From Plicaturopsis crispa FD-325 SS-3 (taxonomy: Eukaryota; Basidiomycota; Agaricomycetes; Amylocorticiales; Amylocorticiaceae): DNA of 64,000 bases. A model generated the notes under the pieces. The model made no database searches and was not told the origin of the DNA. It saw only the letters and a list, made by a program, of their open reading frames with translations. Positions 1 to 15,500 of the stretch are shown here, piece after piece. The DNA is taken from positions 595,151 through 659,150 of the forward strand of contig KN832555.1 in assembly GCA_000827205.1 (NCBI GenBank), read 5' to 3'. The translations under genes were made by a program, and so were the position numbers. Every line of letters starts with the position of its first letter. Positions within the stretch are counted from its first letter, which is position 1.

Positions 1-345
1 CGCGGTCGCGAGGTGGTTCTTGAGCGCGTTCCACCGCACGGCGCCCTCCTTGTTCCCGCGCGAGAGGTGGAACCACGCGAGGAAGCGCGCGAGGTATTGG
101 ATGCCTCGGTATAGCTGCATAGCACTCGTCCCGTTAGCCATCCATGCTCCTCCAATATAATAGTGCACGGAGGAATATAATATGGCACGGAGGAGTATAA
201 TAGTGCACGGAGGAATATAATATTGCACGGAGGATATATTGCACGGAGGAGAGCGCACCTTATCCCTTCCGAGCGTCGTGCTCAGGAATTTGAGGCTCTG
301 GGACGCGGCGGGGTGGAGGATGACCTGCGACGCTGCTGAAGCCAT
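1..345 (-). CDS. PEX11: Peroxin-11 (peroxisome proliferation), 5' part only
   Basis: Pex11 is a peroxisomal membrane protein that elongates and divides peroxisomes. Two exons are visible. Exon 1 (259-345) gives 29 residues starting MASAASQVILHPAASQSLKF and ends at a GT donor. Exon 2 (1-114, open at the window edge) continues in phase 0 with LYRGIQYLARFLAWFHLSR. The N-terminal V-x-HP...LKFL...R-D-K pattern and the following QYLxRFLxWF helix are the Pex11 signature, the helix being the amphipathic membrane-bending segment. The C-terminal part lies left of the window. The 144-nt intron (115-258) consists mostly of a minisatellite. Identification rests on these 67 residues only. It is the strongest reading, but which Pex11 paralogue this is cannot be settled. 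Confidence 0.85.
   Translation of the reverse strand, partial: MASAASQVILHPAASQSLKFLSTTLGRDKVRSPPCNISSVQYYIPPCTIILLRAILYSSVHYYIGGAWMANGTSAMQLYRGIQYLARFLAWFHLSRGNKEGAVRWNALKNHLATA
154..249. repeat. 20-bp minisatellite inside PEX11 intron 1
   Basis: Four 20-bp units begin at 154, 174, 194 and 214, followed by a shortened 16-bp unit at 234. Each carries the core GCACGGAGG followed by an AT-rich AATATAATA spacer. Units differ at one to three positions. The array fills two thirds of the intron between PEX11 exons 1 and 2, so copy-number change would alter intron length but not the protein. Confidence 0.9.
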
Positions 346-1182
346 TGTTGTGTGCGGCGAATTGATATTGGGGGGCGAATTGATATTGTAGGAGATGATG
401 GATGCAAGCAAGAGAGCAAGGCTTAGGAGTAGCACGAAATTTCGCGTTGGGGACATGAGCGCCGGGGCGCAAAGTAGTTTCTATGTAAATCACATGGGGA
501 GAGGTCCGCGGCTGTCGCGTCGGGCTGCTTGTATCCGGCTAAGTGTCATAATCACTGCACAATAGCGCATTCCGAGCGCGATGTTACTTTATTATTAGGG
601 GTGCTCAAAGTTGAACATCGACGTCCGATTGTGAGCATCGTCGATGTTCGGCAAACTCGGCAGCGGCAGGAAAATTCGCACGCGTCGTTTTGGAGTATGG
701 AGGGTTCAGACCTACAGTAGGGTTTATCCACATTATAGAATTTTATTGTACATGATCAATGCATCTTGCTACCGTGTCAGTACTTGGTGTCAGCATGTAT
801 AAGGCTATCACTATCTGTTAGAGTCTATCTAAGGTAGAAATGGCACTCAAAGAATATAACTAATCATAAACATTGCGAAATGCGTGTTTTGACGGGTAAA
901 GGCTAGCTCGACAACTCCCACTCTGCAAGAATGAATGCAAATCTCTACCAAAAATGGCAATTTATCACTCTGAAGGGGGGCCAAAATCGAGTGGCGCGAG
1001 CGTTTTGATGGTAGATCCGAGCAATTTTGAGTTACCACGCATTTTCAATAGATCTGCCGGCGTGCCGCCGAGGAAAGATAACCCTATCCTAGGTCTAAGC
1101 CCTCCAAAACGACGGCAGCCAAGCGTGGGACTTTTCCTGTCGCTGCCGAGTCTGCCGAACATCGACGATGCTCACAATCGGA
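346..1182. other. PEX11 upstream region, first copy of a duplicated 797-bp block
   Basis: There is no convincing gene here. From 386 to 1182 the sequence is identical to 1766-2562, and it stops exactly at a run of N. It contains the left inverted repeat and interior of the MITE described at 1978-2588 (here from 598). Short open frames are present on both strands, but none has codon structure or a recognisable motif. Confidence 0.8.
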
Positions 1183-1765
1183 NNNNNNNNNNNNNNNNNN
1201 NNNNNNNNNNNNNNNNNNNNNNNNNNNNNNNNNNNNNNNNNNNNNNNNNNNNNNNNNNNNNNNNNNNNNNNNNNNNNNNNNNNNNNNNNNNNNNNNNNNN
1301 NNNNNNNNNNNNNNNNNNNNNNNNNNNNNNNNNNNNNNNNNNNNNNNNNNNNNNNNNNNNNNNNNNNNNNNNNNNNNNNNNNNNNNNNNNNNNNNNNNNN
1401 NNNNNNNNNNNNNNNNNNNNNNNNNNNNNNNNNNNNNNNNNNNNNNNNNNNNNNNNNNNNNNNNNNNNNNNNNNNNNNNNNNNNNNNNNNNNNNNNNNNN
1501 NNNNNNNNNNNNNNNNNNNNNNNNNNNNNNNNNNNNNNNNNNNNNNNNNNNNNNNNNNNNNNNNNNNNNNNNNNNNNNNNNNNNNNNNNNNNNNNNNNNN
1601 NNNNNNNNNNNNNNNNNNNNNNNNNNNNNNNNNNNNNNNNNNNNNNNNNNNNNNNNNNNNNNNNNNNNNNNNNNNNNNNNNNNNNNNNNNNNNNNNNNNN
1701 NNNNNNNNNNNNNNNNNNNNNNNNNNNNNNNNNNNNNNNNNNNNNNNNNNNNNNNNNNNNNNNNN
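1183..1765. other. Assembly gap (583 N)
   Basis: An unbroken run of N. The 797 bases to its left (386-1182) recur without a difference immediately to its right (1766-2562), so the gap most likely marks two overlapping contig ends that were not merged. Open frames spanning it are artefacts. Confidence 0.95.
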
Positions 1766-1977
1766 TTGTAGGAGATGATGGATGCAAGCAAGAGAGCAAG
1801 GCTTAGGAGTAGCACGAAATTTCGCGTTGGGGACATGAGCGCCGGGGCGCAAAGTAGTTTCTATGTAAATCACATGGGGAGAGGTCCGCGGCTGTCGCGT
1901 CGGGCTGCTTGTATCCGGCTAAGTGTCATAATCACTGCACAATAGCGCATTCCGAGCGCGATGTTACTTTATTATTA

Positions 1978-2588
1978 GGGGTGCTCAAAGTTGAACATCG
2001 ACGTCCGATTGTGAGCATCGTCGATGTTCGGCAAACTCGGCAGCGGCAGGAAAATTCGCACGCGTCGTTTTGGAGTATGGAGGGTTCAGACCTACAGTAG
2101 GGTTTATCCACATTATAGAATTTTATTGTACATGATCAATGCATCTTGCTACCGTGTCAGTACTTGGTGTCAGCATGTATAAGGCTATCACTATCTGTTA
2201 GAGTCTATCTAAGGTAGAAATGGCACTCAAAGAATATAACTAATCATAAACATTGCGAAATGCGTGTTTTGACGGGTAAAGGCTAGCTCGACAACTCCCA
2301 CTCTGCAAGAATGAATGCAAATCTCTACCAAAAATGGCAATTTATCACTCTGAAGGGGGGCCAAAATCGAGTGGCGCGAGCGTTTTGATGGTAGATCCGA
2401 GCAATTTTGAGTTACCACGCATTTTCAATAGATCTGCCGGCGTGCCGCCGAGGAAAGATAACCCTATCCTAGGTCTAAGCCCTCCAAAACGACGGCAGCC
2501 AAGCGTGGGACTTTTCCTGTCGCTGCCGAGTCTGCCGAACATCGACGATGCTCACAATCGGACGTCGATGTTCAACTTTGAGCACCCC
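1978..2588. mobile_element. 611-bp non-autonomous inverted-repeat DNA transposon (MITE)
   Basis: Terminal inverted repeats of 77 bp (1978-2054 and 2512-2588) start GGGGTGCTCAAAG and differ at only two positions. Similarity continues weakly further in. The element is flanked by TA on both sides (1976-1977 and 2589-2590), as for Tc1/mariner-type insertions; an ATT triplet shifted by one base is the alternative reading. Each repeat itself contains a small palindrome (AACATCGACG ... CGTCGATGTT), so each end can fold alone. The interior has no transposase frame, so the element would need a transposase supplied from elsewhere. A truncated identical copy at 598-1182 is probably the same locus assembled twice. 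Confidence 0.85.
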
Positions 2589-2590
2589 TA

Positions 2591-3445
2591 TTGCTGCACT
2601 AGCTGTTGGAGGTCTCAACCTACATATACCAGTCTTACGCTCGTGCGCAGACACTCAATTTCAACGCGATTCCGGGCCGGAGCTCTGAATCGCGCGACGC
2701 GTTGTGGACTCTATCTTGACATCTGAGTGGCAAGACCGACATGAAACAGACCTATACATCCTGCGACAACGCGCCCGATATCTCGGGGGTGACAGTAGGC
2801 GACCGAGCGATCGACGCGTCGCTCGGACGCGTCTTCACACACGGGCAACGCAATCTCCTTAATAATAACATTGACACCAAGAGTCATACTTCCATAGGGC
2901 CCTACAAGAAATATAGAACATCGGGGAGCTGCTTGCAGCACGCTGCATGACCGTCTATGCACGTCTCTCGGAGTACAGTTTTCTCTACGCGCACGCCCTC
3001 TGAGAGCGATATGATTCTGCAATGTCGTCGACATCCGGGTGCCCTCAGCATGCAAATGCCTCTCCCTCAAGGCTCGAGCACGTACACGGTGCAAACGCTG
3101 TTCTAAGTAAAGAGGCAGCCGAGCAGTGACAAGCGGTGGCGAACGACGACGACGTGTCTGCATGCACGGAACAACTCGGAGCGTTCTTGGCGGCCCACGC
3201 CGTCGCTGCAGTTTCTGCACTTCACCGTCACCATCTAATACACCCCGTCTACTCTTTTCCTCTTCTCTTTTGCTCTCCCGGACTCCATGGCCAGCGTCTG
3301 CCTGTCTCGATACCACAGAGTATTTACTCGTTCTCCTCTTTTTTTCCTGCTCCGAAGAGGGAAGCTCACGTGATAAAATGGCCAGATATATCGTCTGCGC
3401 ATTCCCGGCGCTCCGATTAGATTATTTTCTTCCTCTTCGCGCATA
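2591..3445. other. Intergenic region and FUM1 upstream sequence
   Basis: There is no conserved gene in 2591-3200. A 201-codon minus frame (2711-3316) has no motif and was not accepted. Pyrimidine-rich tracts just before 3287 and before 3446 look like a transcription start or leader region for FUM1. An ATG at 3287 opens a short basic peptide (MASVCLSRYHR...) that may be an alternative first exon of FUM1. Confidence 0.5.
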
Positions 3446-5396
3446 ATGGTAAACGTCCCCCGACCTCTCAGTTTCTGCTATTAGCTCGCTCACATTCGTA
3501 TATCAACAGTCGGACCAAACATTTCGGACGGAACGCGATACTTTTGGCGAGCTCAAGGTGCCTGCAGACCGGTATTGGGGGGCGCAGACGCAACGGTGCG
3601 TCTAATGATCTATATCGTCTGAGCTGCGAAGTACTCATTGACAATGCTTCCACAGATCACTGCAAAACTTTGATATCGGAGGACCGACGGAGAGGCTGCC
3701 ACCGCCTCTGATCAAGGCATTTGGTGTCCTGAAAAAAGCGGCATCGGTCGTGAATGCGGGGTATGGTTTGGACTCCAAGGTCGCTGGGGCTATCCAGCAG
3801 GCTGCGGACGATGTGAGTTTTGCGTGCGGTTTGCGATGGTGTGGATGTCTGATGCTTGGCAGGTTATTGCGGGGAAACTGCACGATCACTTCCCCCTGGT
3901 CGTTTTCCAAACGGGCAGTGGGACGCAGAGCAATATGAATGTCAATGAGGTACTTATGTCCTACAAAGTCTTCCTTGATTTTTTGCTTATATCGTCTGCA
4001 AGGTCATCTCCAACCGGGCGATCGAAATCCTCGGGGGCGAGCTCGGCTCGAAAAAACCCGTGCACCCCAACGACCACGTCAACATGAGCCAAAGCAGCAA
4101 CGACACGTCCGTCCCCCTCCCCCCCTCCCCCTCCCTCCCCTTCACCCACTAACCCCCTCCCCACAGCTTCCCCACCGCCATGCACGTCGCCGCCGTCACC
4201 GAGCTCACGCACTCCCTCATCCCCGCGCTGACGGAGCTGCACGCCGCGCTCGACGACAAAGCGCAGGCGTTCGCGCACATCATCAAGATCGGGCGCACGC
4301 ACCTGCAGGACGCGACGCCGCTCACGCTCGGGCAGGAGTTCAGCGGGTACGTGCAGCAGATCGCGTACGGCATCGAGCGCGTTAGGGACGTCCTCCCGCG
4401 CCTGAGCTTCCTTGCGCAGGGCGGCACCGCTGTCGGTACGGGATTGAATACGAAGGCGGGCTTTGATGTGAAGGTGGCCGCGGAGATTTCGAAGCTGACG
4501 GGGTTGGAGTTCAAGACCGCGCCGAATAAGGTGGGCGCCTCCTCGCCGTGTGGAACGCACTGCATACTGATGAAACGGTTCAGTTCGAGGCGCTGGCATC
4601 GCACGACGCGCTAGTCGAGACGCACGGCGCCCTGAACGTGATCGCATGCTCGCTCATGAAGATCGCGAACGACATCCGGTTCCTCGGCTCGGGCCCGCGG
4701 TGCGGCTTCGGCGAGCTCTCCCTCCCGGAGAACGAGCCCGGGAGCAGCATCATGCCCGGCAAGGTCAACCCCACGCAGTGCGAGGCCGTCACGATGGTCG
4801 CCGCGCAGGTCATGGGCAACCAGACCACCGTCAGCGTTGCCGGCGCGAGTGGGCAGTTCGAGGTGCGTTTCGCCACTTTCACGCTGCTTCTTCTAGGGTG
4901 GGTTTGCTAACGGGAAGAACACACAATGTGTAGCTGAACGTGTTCAAGCCGGTCATCATCAAGAACGTATTGCAGAGCATCCGCCTCCTCTCAGACGGTT
5001 CGTAGCGCGCCACGTGGCCCGCACGAGATCCCCTCGCTGACCCCTTCCTTCGTATTTATTACCCATTCTACCATTCCAGCGTCCCGCTCGTTCACGAAGA
5101 ACTGCGTCGTCGGCATCGAGGCGAACGAGAAGCGGATCCACCAGCTGCTGAACGAGTCGCTCATGCTCGCCACGATCCTCAATAGCCACCTCGGATACGA
5201 CAGTACGCCTTACCATACACGTATGATGCGTGGGCACGACTAAAAACTGTTTGTAGATGTTGCTAAATGCGCGAAAAAGGCGCACCATGAGGGGACGACG
5301 CTGAAGGAGGCGACGGTGGCACTTGGGTTCCTGACGCCGGAGGAATTTGACGAGAAAGTGAGGCCTGAGCTGATGCTGAAGCCGGATGACCCTTAG
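3446..5396 (+). CDS. FUM1: Class II fumarate hydratase
   Basis: The enzyme interconverts fumarate and L-malate in the TCA cycle and cytosol. Ten coding exons were read: 3446-3448, 3510-3595, 3656-3812, 3863-3949, 4003-4106, 4167-4530, 4584-4862, 4934-4997, 5080-5202 and 5257-5396. They total 1407 nt, exactly 468 codons plus stop, the usual size of a fumarase without a presequence. The family signature [11 protein letters not shown] is present, as are [34 protein letters not shown] and SSNDTFPTAMH. The first coding exon is the start codon alone (ATG directly followed by GTAAAC). The protein then begins [19 protein letters not shown], matching the cytosolic start of yeast Fum1. A mitochondrial form could come from an upstream alternative exon. 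Identity is certain; the start is less so. Confidence 0.95.
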
Positions 5397-6168
5397 ACGA
5401 GGGCTCAATGCTCGCAGCTCTTTACACCCTGGGACTTCTTTATCTAGTGCTGTGCGATTTATTACGGATAGTTTTGTTTTTCGAGTTCATGGATTTGCGA
5501 GGCCAGGTCTGAGCCACAAGAGAAAAGAAGTTCAATTGACGGCGGTAAGACCCCGGAACCGCTATTAACCCACGCGAGCGAAGCCCCGGCGGAAGCGACA
5601 CCTGGCAGCTCTGCTCGTCCAGCAAAGACCCGGGCGTGGCAACATATCATCAAATATATCTGTATTCCCTATCGATAGCGCACCTTAGCCAGCCCATATC
5701 TCTTCAGTACTTTCACGGACACACCGAGAGAATGAGATAAAAGCACAGTTTGGGGGTGGCACGAAACTCACATCGGCAAGAAGAGGTTAGAGCATCGCAA
5801 TGACCAAATTGGGGAAGGGGCCCATAGTTGGCAGCCAACAAAACCGCAAGTCGTAAGAAAAAGCGAAATGCCCCGCGTCAAAACTGCGCCCCGGTCTCTC
5901 CCACAGCCCTCGACCGCCTCCCTCAGTTCCGTATCTTTTTCCATAACACCTCACCATAGTCCGTTTCTCGTTCGACTGGGGTACGCTCCGTCCTCAGCGC
6001 GGCACTGTCTGCACACACACACCCTAGGATATAAGTATAAGGACACGAGCGTAAAGGAGCGCCCATAGTACGTCGTGCTGGCAGTGGTCCCACGGCGAAA
6101 CTAGTACTGATCGACTTGCAGACGTGGAGTGTAGTGTCTGTGCAATTCGATAGCGTCTGCGCACGGCC
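5397..6168. other. Intergenic region FUM1-INO80
   Basis: This 772-nt stretch holds the 3' end of the fumarase transcript and the INO80 promoter. Short open frames have no motif or coding pattern. No tRNA, repeat or mobile element was recognised. Confidence 0.6.
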
Positions 6169-11950
<5,782 letters not shown>

Positions 11951-12509
11951 GGATGGATGGGCCATACTATTTTGGATTTTTGATTATGTTGTTGTCTGCT
12001 GTCGTCCGTCTGCATTGTAATTATTGCCCTGCACTGTTATGCTTATGTACCGTATAGTCGACCGTTGTAATTTTTTCTATCACTCATCGCAAGACTCATC
12101 GCTTTCACTTTCACTGAAAAAGTTGTGGCGGCGCGTCGGTTCCGTCGCCCGCGTGCATGCGCCCGATCGGTAAGTGGTTTCGGGGGCGGTAAGATTGAAA
12201 AGTTGACGAGATTTGACTCCTCCTTCGAGCCACCACATCTGTTCTCGACTGCTGCGGTACAGAGATTCCTCATGCACGCAGACGAACTCTGGCAACTCTC
12301 ATGCACCAACAGACAGTCGGTTTCCGTATACACACCTCGCGCGCGCCCTATCCAAGCTCACTGAGCAGCAGAATATCTCATATTATCTTATACGACCTCG
12401 AACCAGGACAACTCTTACTTTATTCGCGTTCTAAACTAATCGACAGTTGAAAGGCGACACACCACCCAATTTTGGAGGGTTAATCCGTTGAAGACTTGGA
12501 CCATCGGGG
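11951..12509. other. Intergenic region INO80-RNA helicase
   Basis: 559 nt between two genes in tandem. No motif-bearing frame, RNA gene or repeat was seen. It should contain the INO80 3' end and the promoter of the helicase. Confidence 0.6.
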
Positions 12510-15500
12510 ATGGCCAAGAAGAAGAAGACGCAGTTGAAGCCGGTGTCTCGAGGTTTCGCGACGACCTCTGTCCCGAAAAAGGCCGTACCGGTAGCGGAAG
12601 AGCCTGAGGCCGCCAGCGTTGCAGAAAATACAGAAGAAAACACGGCTGCGGGGGAGGGAGTTCGGATCTCTGGGAACGATGGAGATACCCAGGCTAAGAC
12701 CGACGAATTCGACCCGGACAATGTCGAGGAGCAGTCACTGCAGAACCTGGTCGACAAGTTCCAGGATAAAACAGAAAAGGAGATCATACGAACAGTCAAG
12801 GTGTGTGTTATGTCAAGATAAAACGAGGAAACGGTCTAATGTGCAATCATCAGGCCGTTGAAATGGACAGGCGGTTTTCCAAAACCCTGCCGCGCTTGGA
12901 TTTACATCCAAAGCTGATTGACCACATTCTTGAGCTTTCCGAATCTGACCCTGCTGAAGGTACCCGCCGCATCAAGGCAAGAAGTCCTGAGAGCTGACGC
13001 GCCGTATGATTTTGTAGTGAAAGGCTCCATTGGGGAACCCGAGGAAAAAGCTGTGGCTCGACTGGGCATTACCTATGGGACGCTGAGAAGGCTTGGATTC
13101 AGTGAATCTCGCGTTGAAGAATGTCTTCGATCTATCAACGGGATTGAACTTGACGAAGCGTATGATTGGGTCAGTGCAAGCAATGTTGAATACTTGGCGT
13201 TCATTGCAATTAAATCATTCCTTTGTTGTTCTAGCTTTGGGTCCATTGCACTGAAGAGGAGCTAGACGAAAAGCGTGCGTTCATCTCATCTATTGTGCAA
13301 CGTCTTAGCTTAGTAATTGCATTTTCAAGGCAATGCCGATGTCAATGATACTCGTATGCCTGGGACTCCCCGCGACGGTCAGAAATCTCAGGTTCCGAGT
13401 ACGCCTCGTACCCCTGCGCAATTCCTTGCATCGCCGCCGACGCCGACGCCAACGCCGTTCAAGGTATCCTCTCGCCTCGACGCCAATGCTGCCGCATTTG
13501 TCCCCTCACCTAAGCCGTCTTCGCTCTCTTTTCCCTCCGAAGTCGATTTGGAGGAGGAAAAGGCCGACTTGAAAGCTCGCACTATGGCCTCTCTGGACCG
13601 CAGCGTTAGCCCATCTGGATCTGAACCTGATGCTTCGACCTCCGACTCAGACGATCCGAACAGCAAATACGTTCGTTTGAAGATGAAAATATCGAATCTC
13701 ACTACGCATCGGCAGCCGGGTGACAGGACAGACTCCGCCTTCGTCAGAGAACTTCAAAAACAACTTGAGGATGTGAAGGGAAACTATTTCTTCGACGAAA
13801 AGGACGCGGAGCTCCAATTCCGGGACGAGCGCAAGAAAGCAGACGCTCTTGCTTTACAATCTAGATTGCGCGGAGCGGGCGATGCCAACACGGAGGCAGC
13901 ACCAAAGCCTGCCAAACGAAGGCCGCCCAAGTTACAACCCAAGGTCACCCCGGAGCCTGCGCCTGAATCCGTGTCCGACATTTTCGACGAAGACTCCATT
14001 GGCGGCGTTTTCGAGATGCTCGAGGAAATGCCCGCGACACTGACGGACGCCCAAGGTACAACGATTACCGTTCGCGACATGGCCCTGCCAAAACATTGGT
14101 CTGGCCGCACGCCCAAGATCCTATTGATGGAATCGGTAGCCAAATTCGATAGATACGCTGCCATAACGTACCACGATATTTCTGGGTCCAGTCGCGCGAA
14201 ACGCGCCGCTGTCTGCATCCGGTGGGAAGGACAGAAAATGGGCGAATGGGCGATGGAGGACATTGCCTGTCACGATCTCACGCAGGCTGAGCAGTATATT
14301 GCGACTATCGCCCTCCATTCTTTAACTTTCCCATCTACCGACGGATTTGCCGCAGGAACTTCGACCGCTACTGGTAGCCAAACCTTCTTCCGACTTTTAC
14401 CTGCCGTTTTCCGAGATCTTTGGGACGAGCTAGAGACCAAGCGAAAAGCTAGTGACGACGCCATCAACAGAGGTGTTTGGGCAAAACTGCGGTCAATTGT
14501 GGAGCCAAAACTAGAGACCGTTGAGAAGGTATCTCCCGCCCATCATATAATTGTTATATCCGCCCCATACTCAATTTTTGTCTCGTACAGTCCAATGGCA
14601 AAATAAGCAAATCTCAATCCGAAGTTAAGGATGTTGTGACCTCCAGGAGGACTGCGTCGGGCAGTGATGTATCCTCTGACTTCATTCGAGATAGTTTCGC
14701 CGCTCGTCAAAATAGTTTTGCGTATCAAGAAATGCTGGTAATGTCATGGTCGTCTTGAATGTGCAATTCTCGGCTCACATTATCACAGCAACAACGCAAC
14801 ACACTCCCTATTGCTCAGTACCGCGACGAGATCATTGCGAGCCTGGACCAATCTCAAATATTGGTTTTGAGCGGAGAGACTGGATGGTAAGGTCGAAACT
14901 CGTTTCCAACCGTTCATAATGCTGATCGTGTTTCCCTTAGCGGAAAGTCTACCCAGGTTCCAGCGTTCATCCTTGAGGATCAGCTGTCCCGTGGATTGCC
15001 TTGCAAGATCTACTGCACAGAACCGCGTCGTATATCCGCCATATCGCTAGCCCAACGTGTGTCGAGGGAGCTGGGTGACCTGCCCGGTGCAGTCGGGACG
15101 CTCAACTCTCTTGTCGGATATTCTATCCGCTTAGAAAGCAATACGACCAAGAACACCCGCCTTGCTTTCGTCACAAATGGCATTGCTCTACGAATGCTTG
15201 AAGGTGGGACCGGCCACGGTGGTCAGGGTACCGCGTTCGATGAGATTACGGTAAATCCCACCTTGTATTCGGTGGATCTTATGCTAATTCACCATCAGCA
15301 CATAATCATCGACGAGGTCCACGAGCGTACCATCGAATCAGATTTCTTGTTAATCGTGCTGAAGTCTCTCCTCGAGCAGCGGTCCGATCTCAAGTAATTG
15401 TTTTTCATTTTGGTAATTTGTAGAAGCTTGGTCTAATCTTGTGACAGGATCATCCTTATGTCTGCGACTGTTGATGCAGAGAAGATCTCAAATTTCTTCG

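Noticed and set aside
954-1873. Long open frames spanning 1183-1765 on both strands
   Set aside because: They run through N and mean nothing; flanking parts have no motif.
2711-3316. 201-codon minus-strand open frame upstream of FUM1
   Set aside because: Arg-rich composition typical of a GC-rich chance frame, with no motif; it overlaps the likely FUM1 leader and the possible presequence exon.
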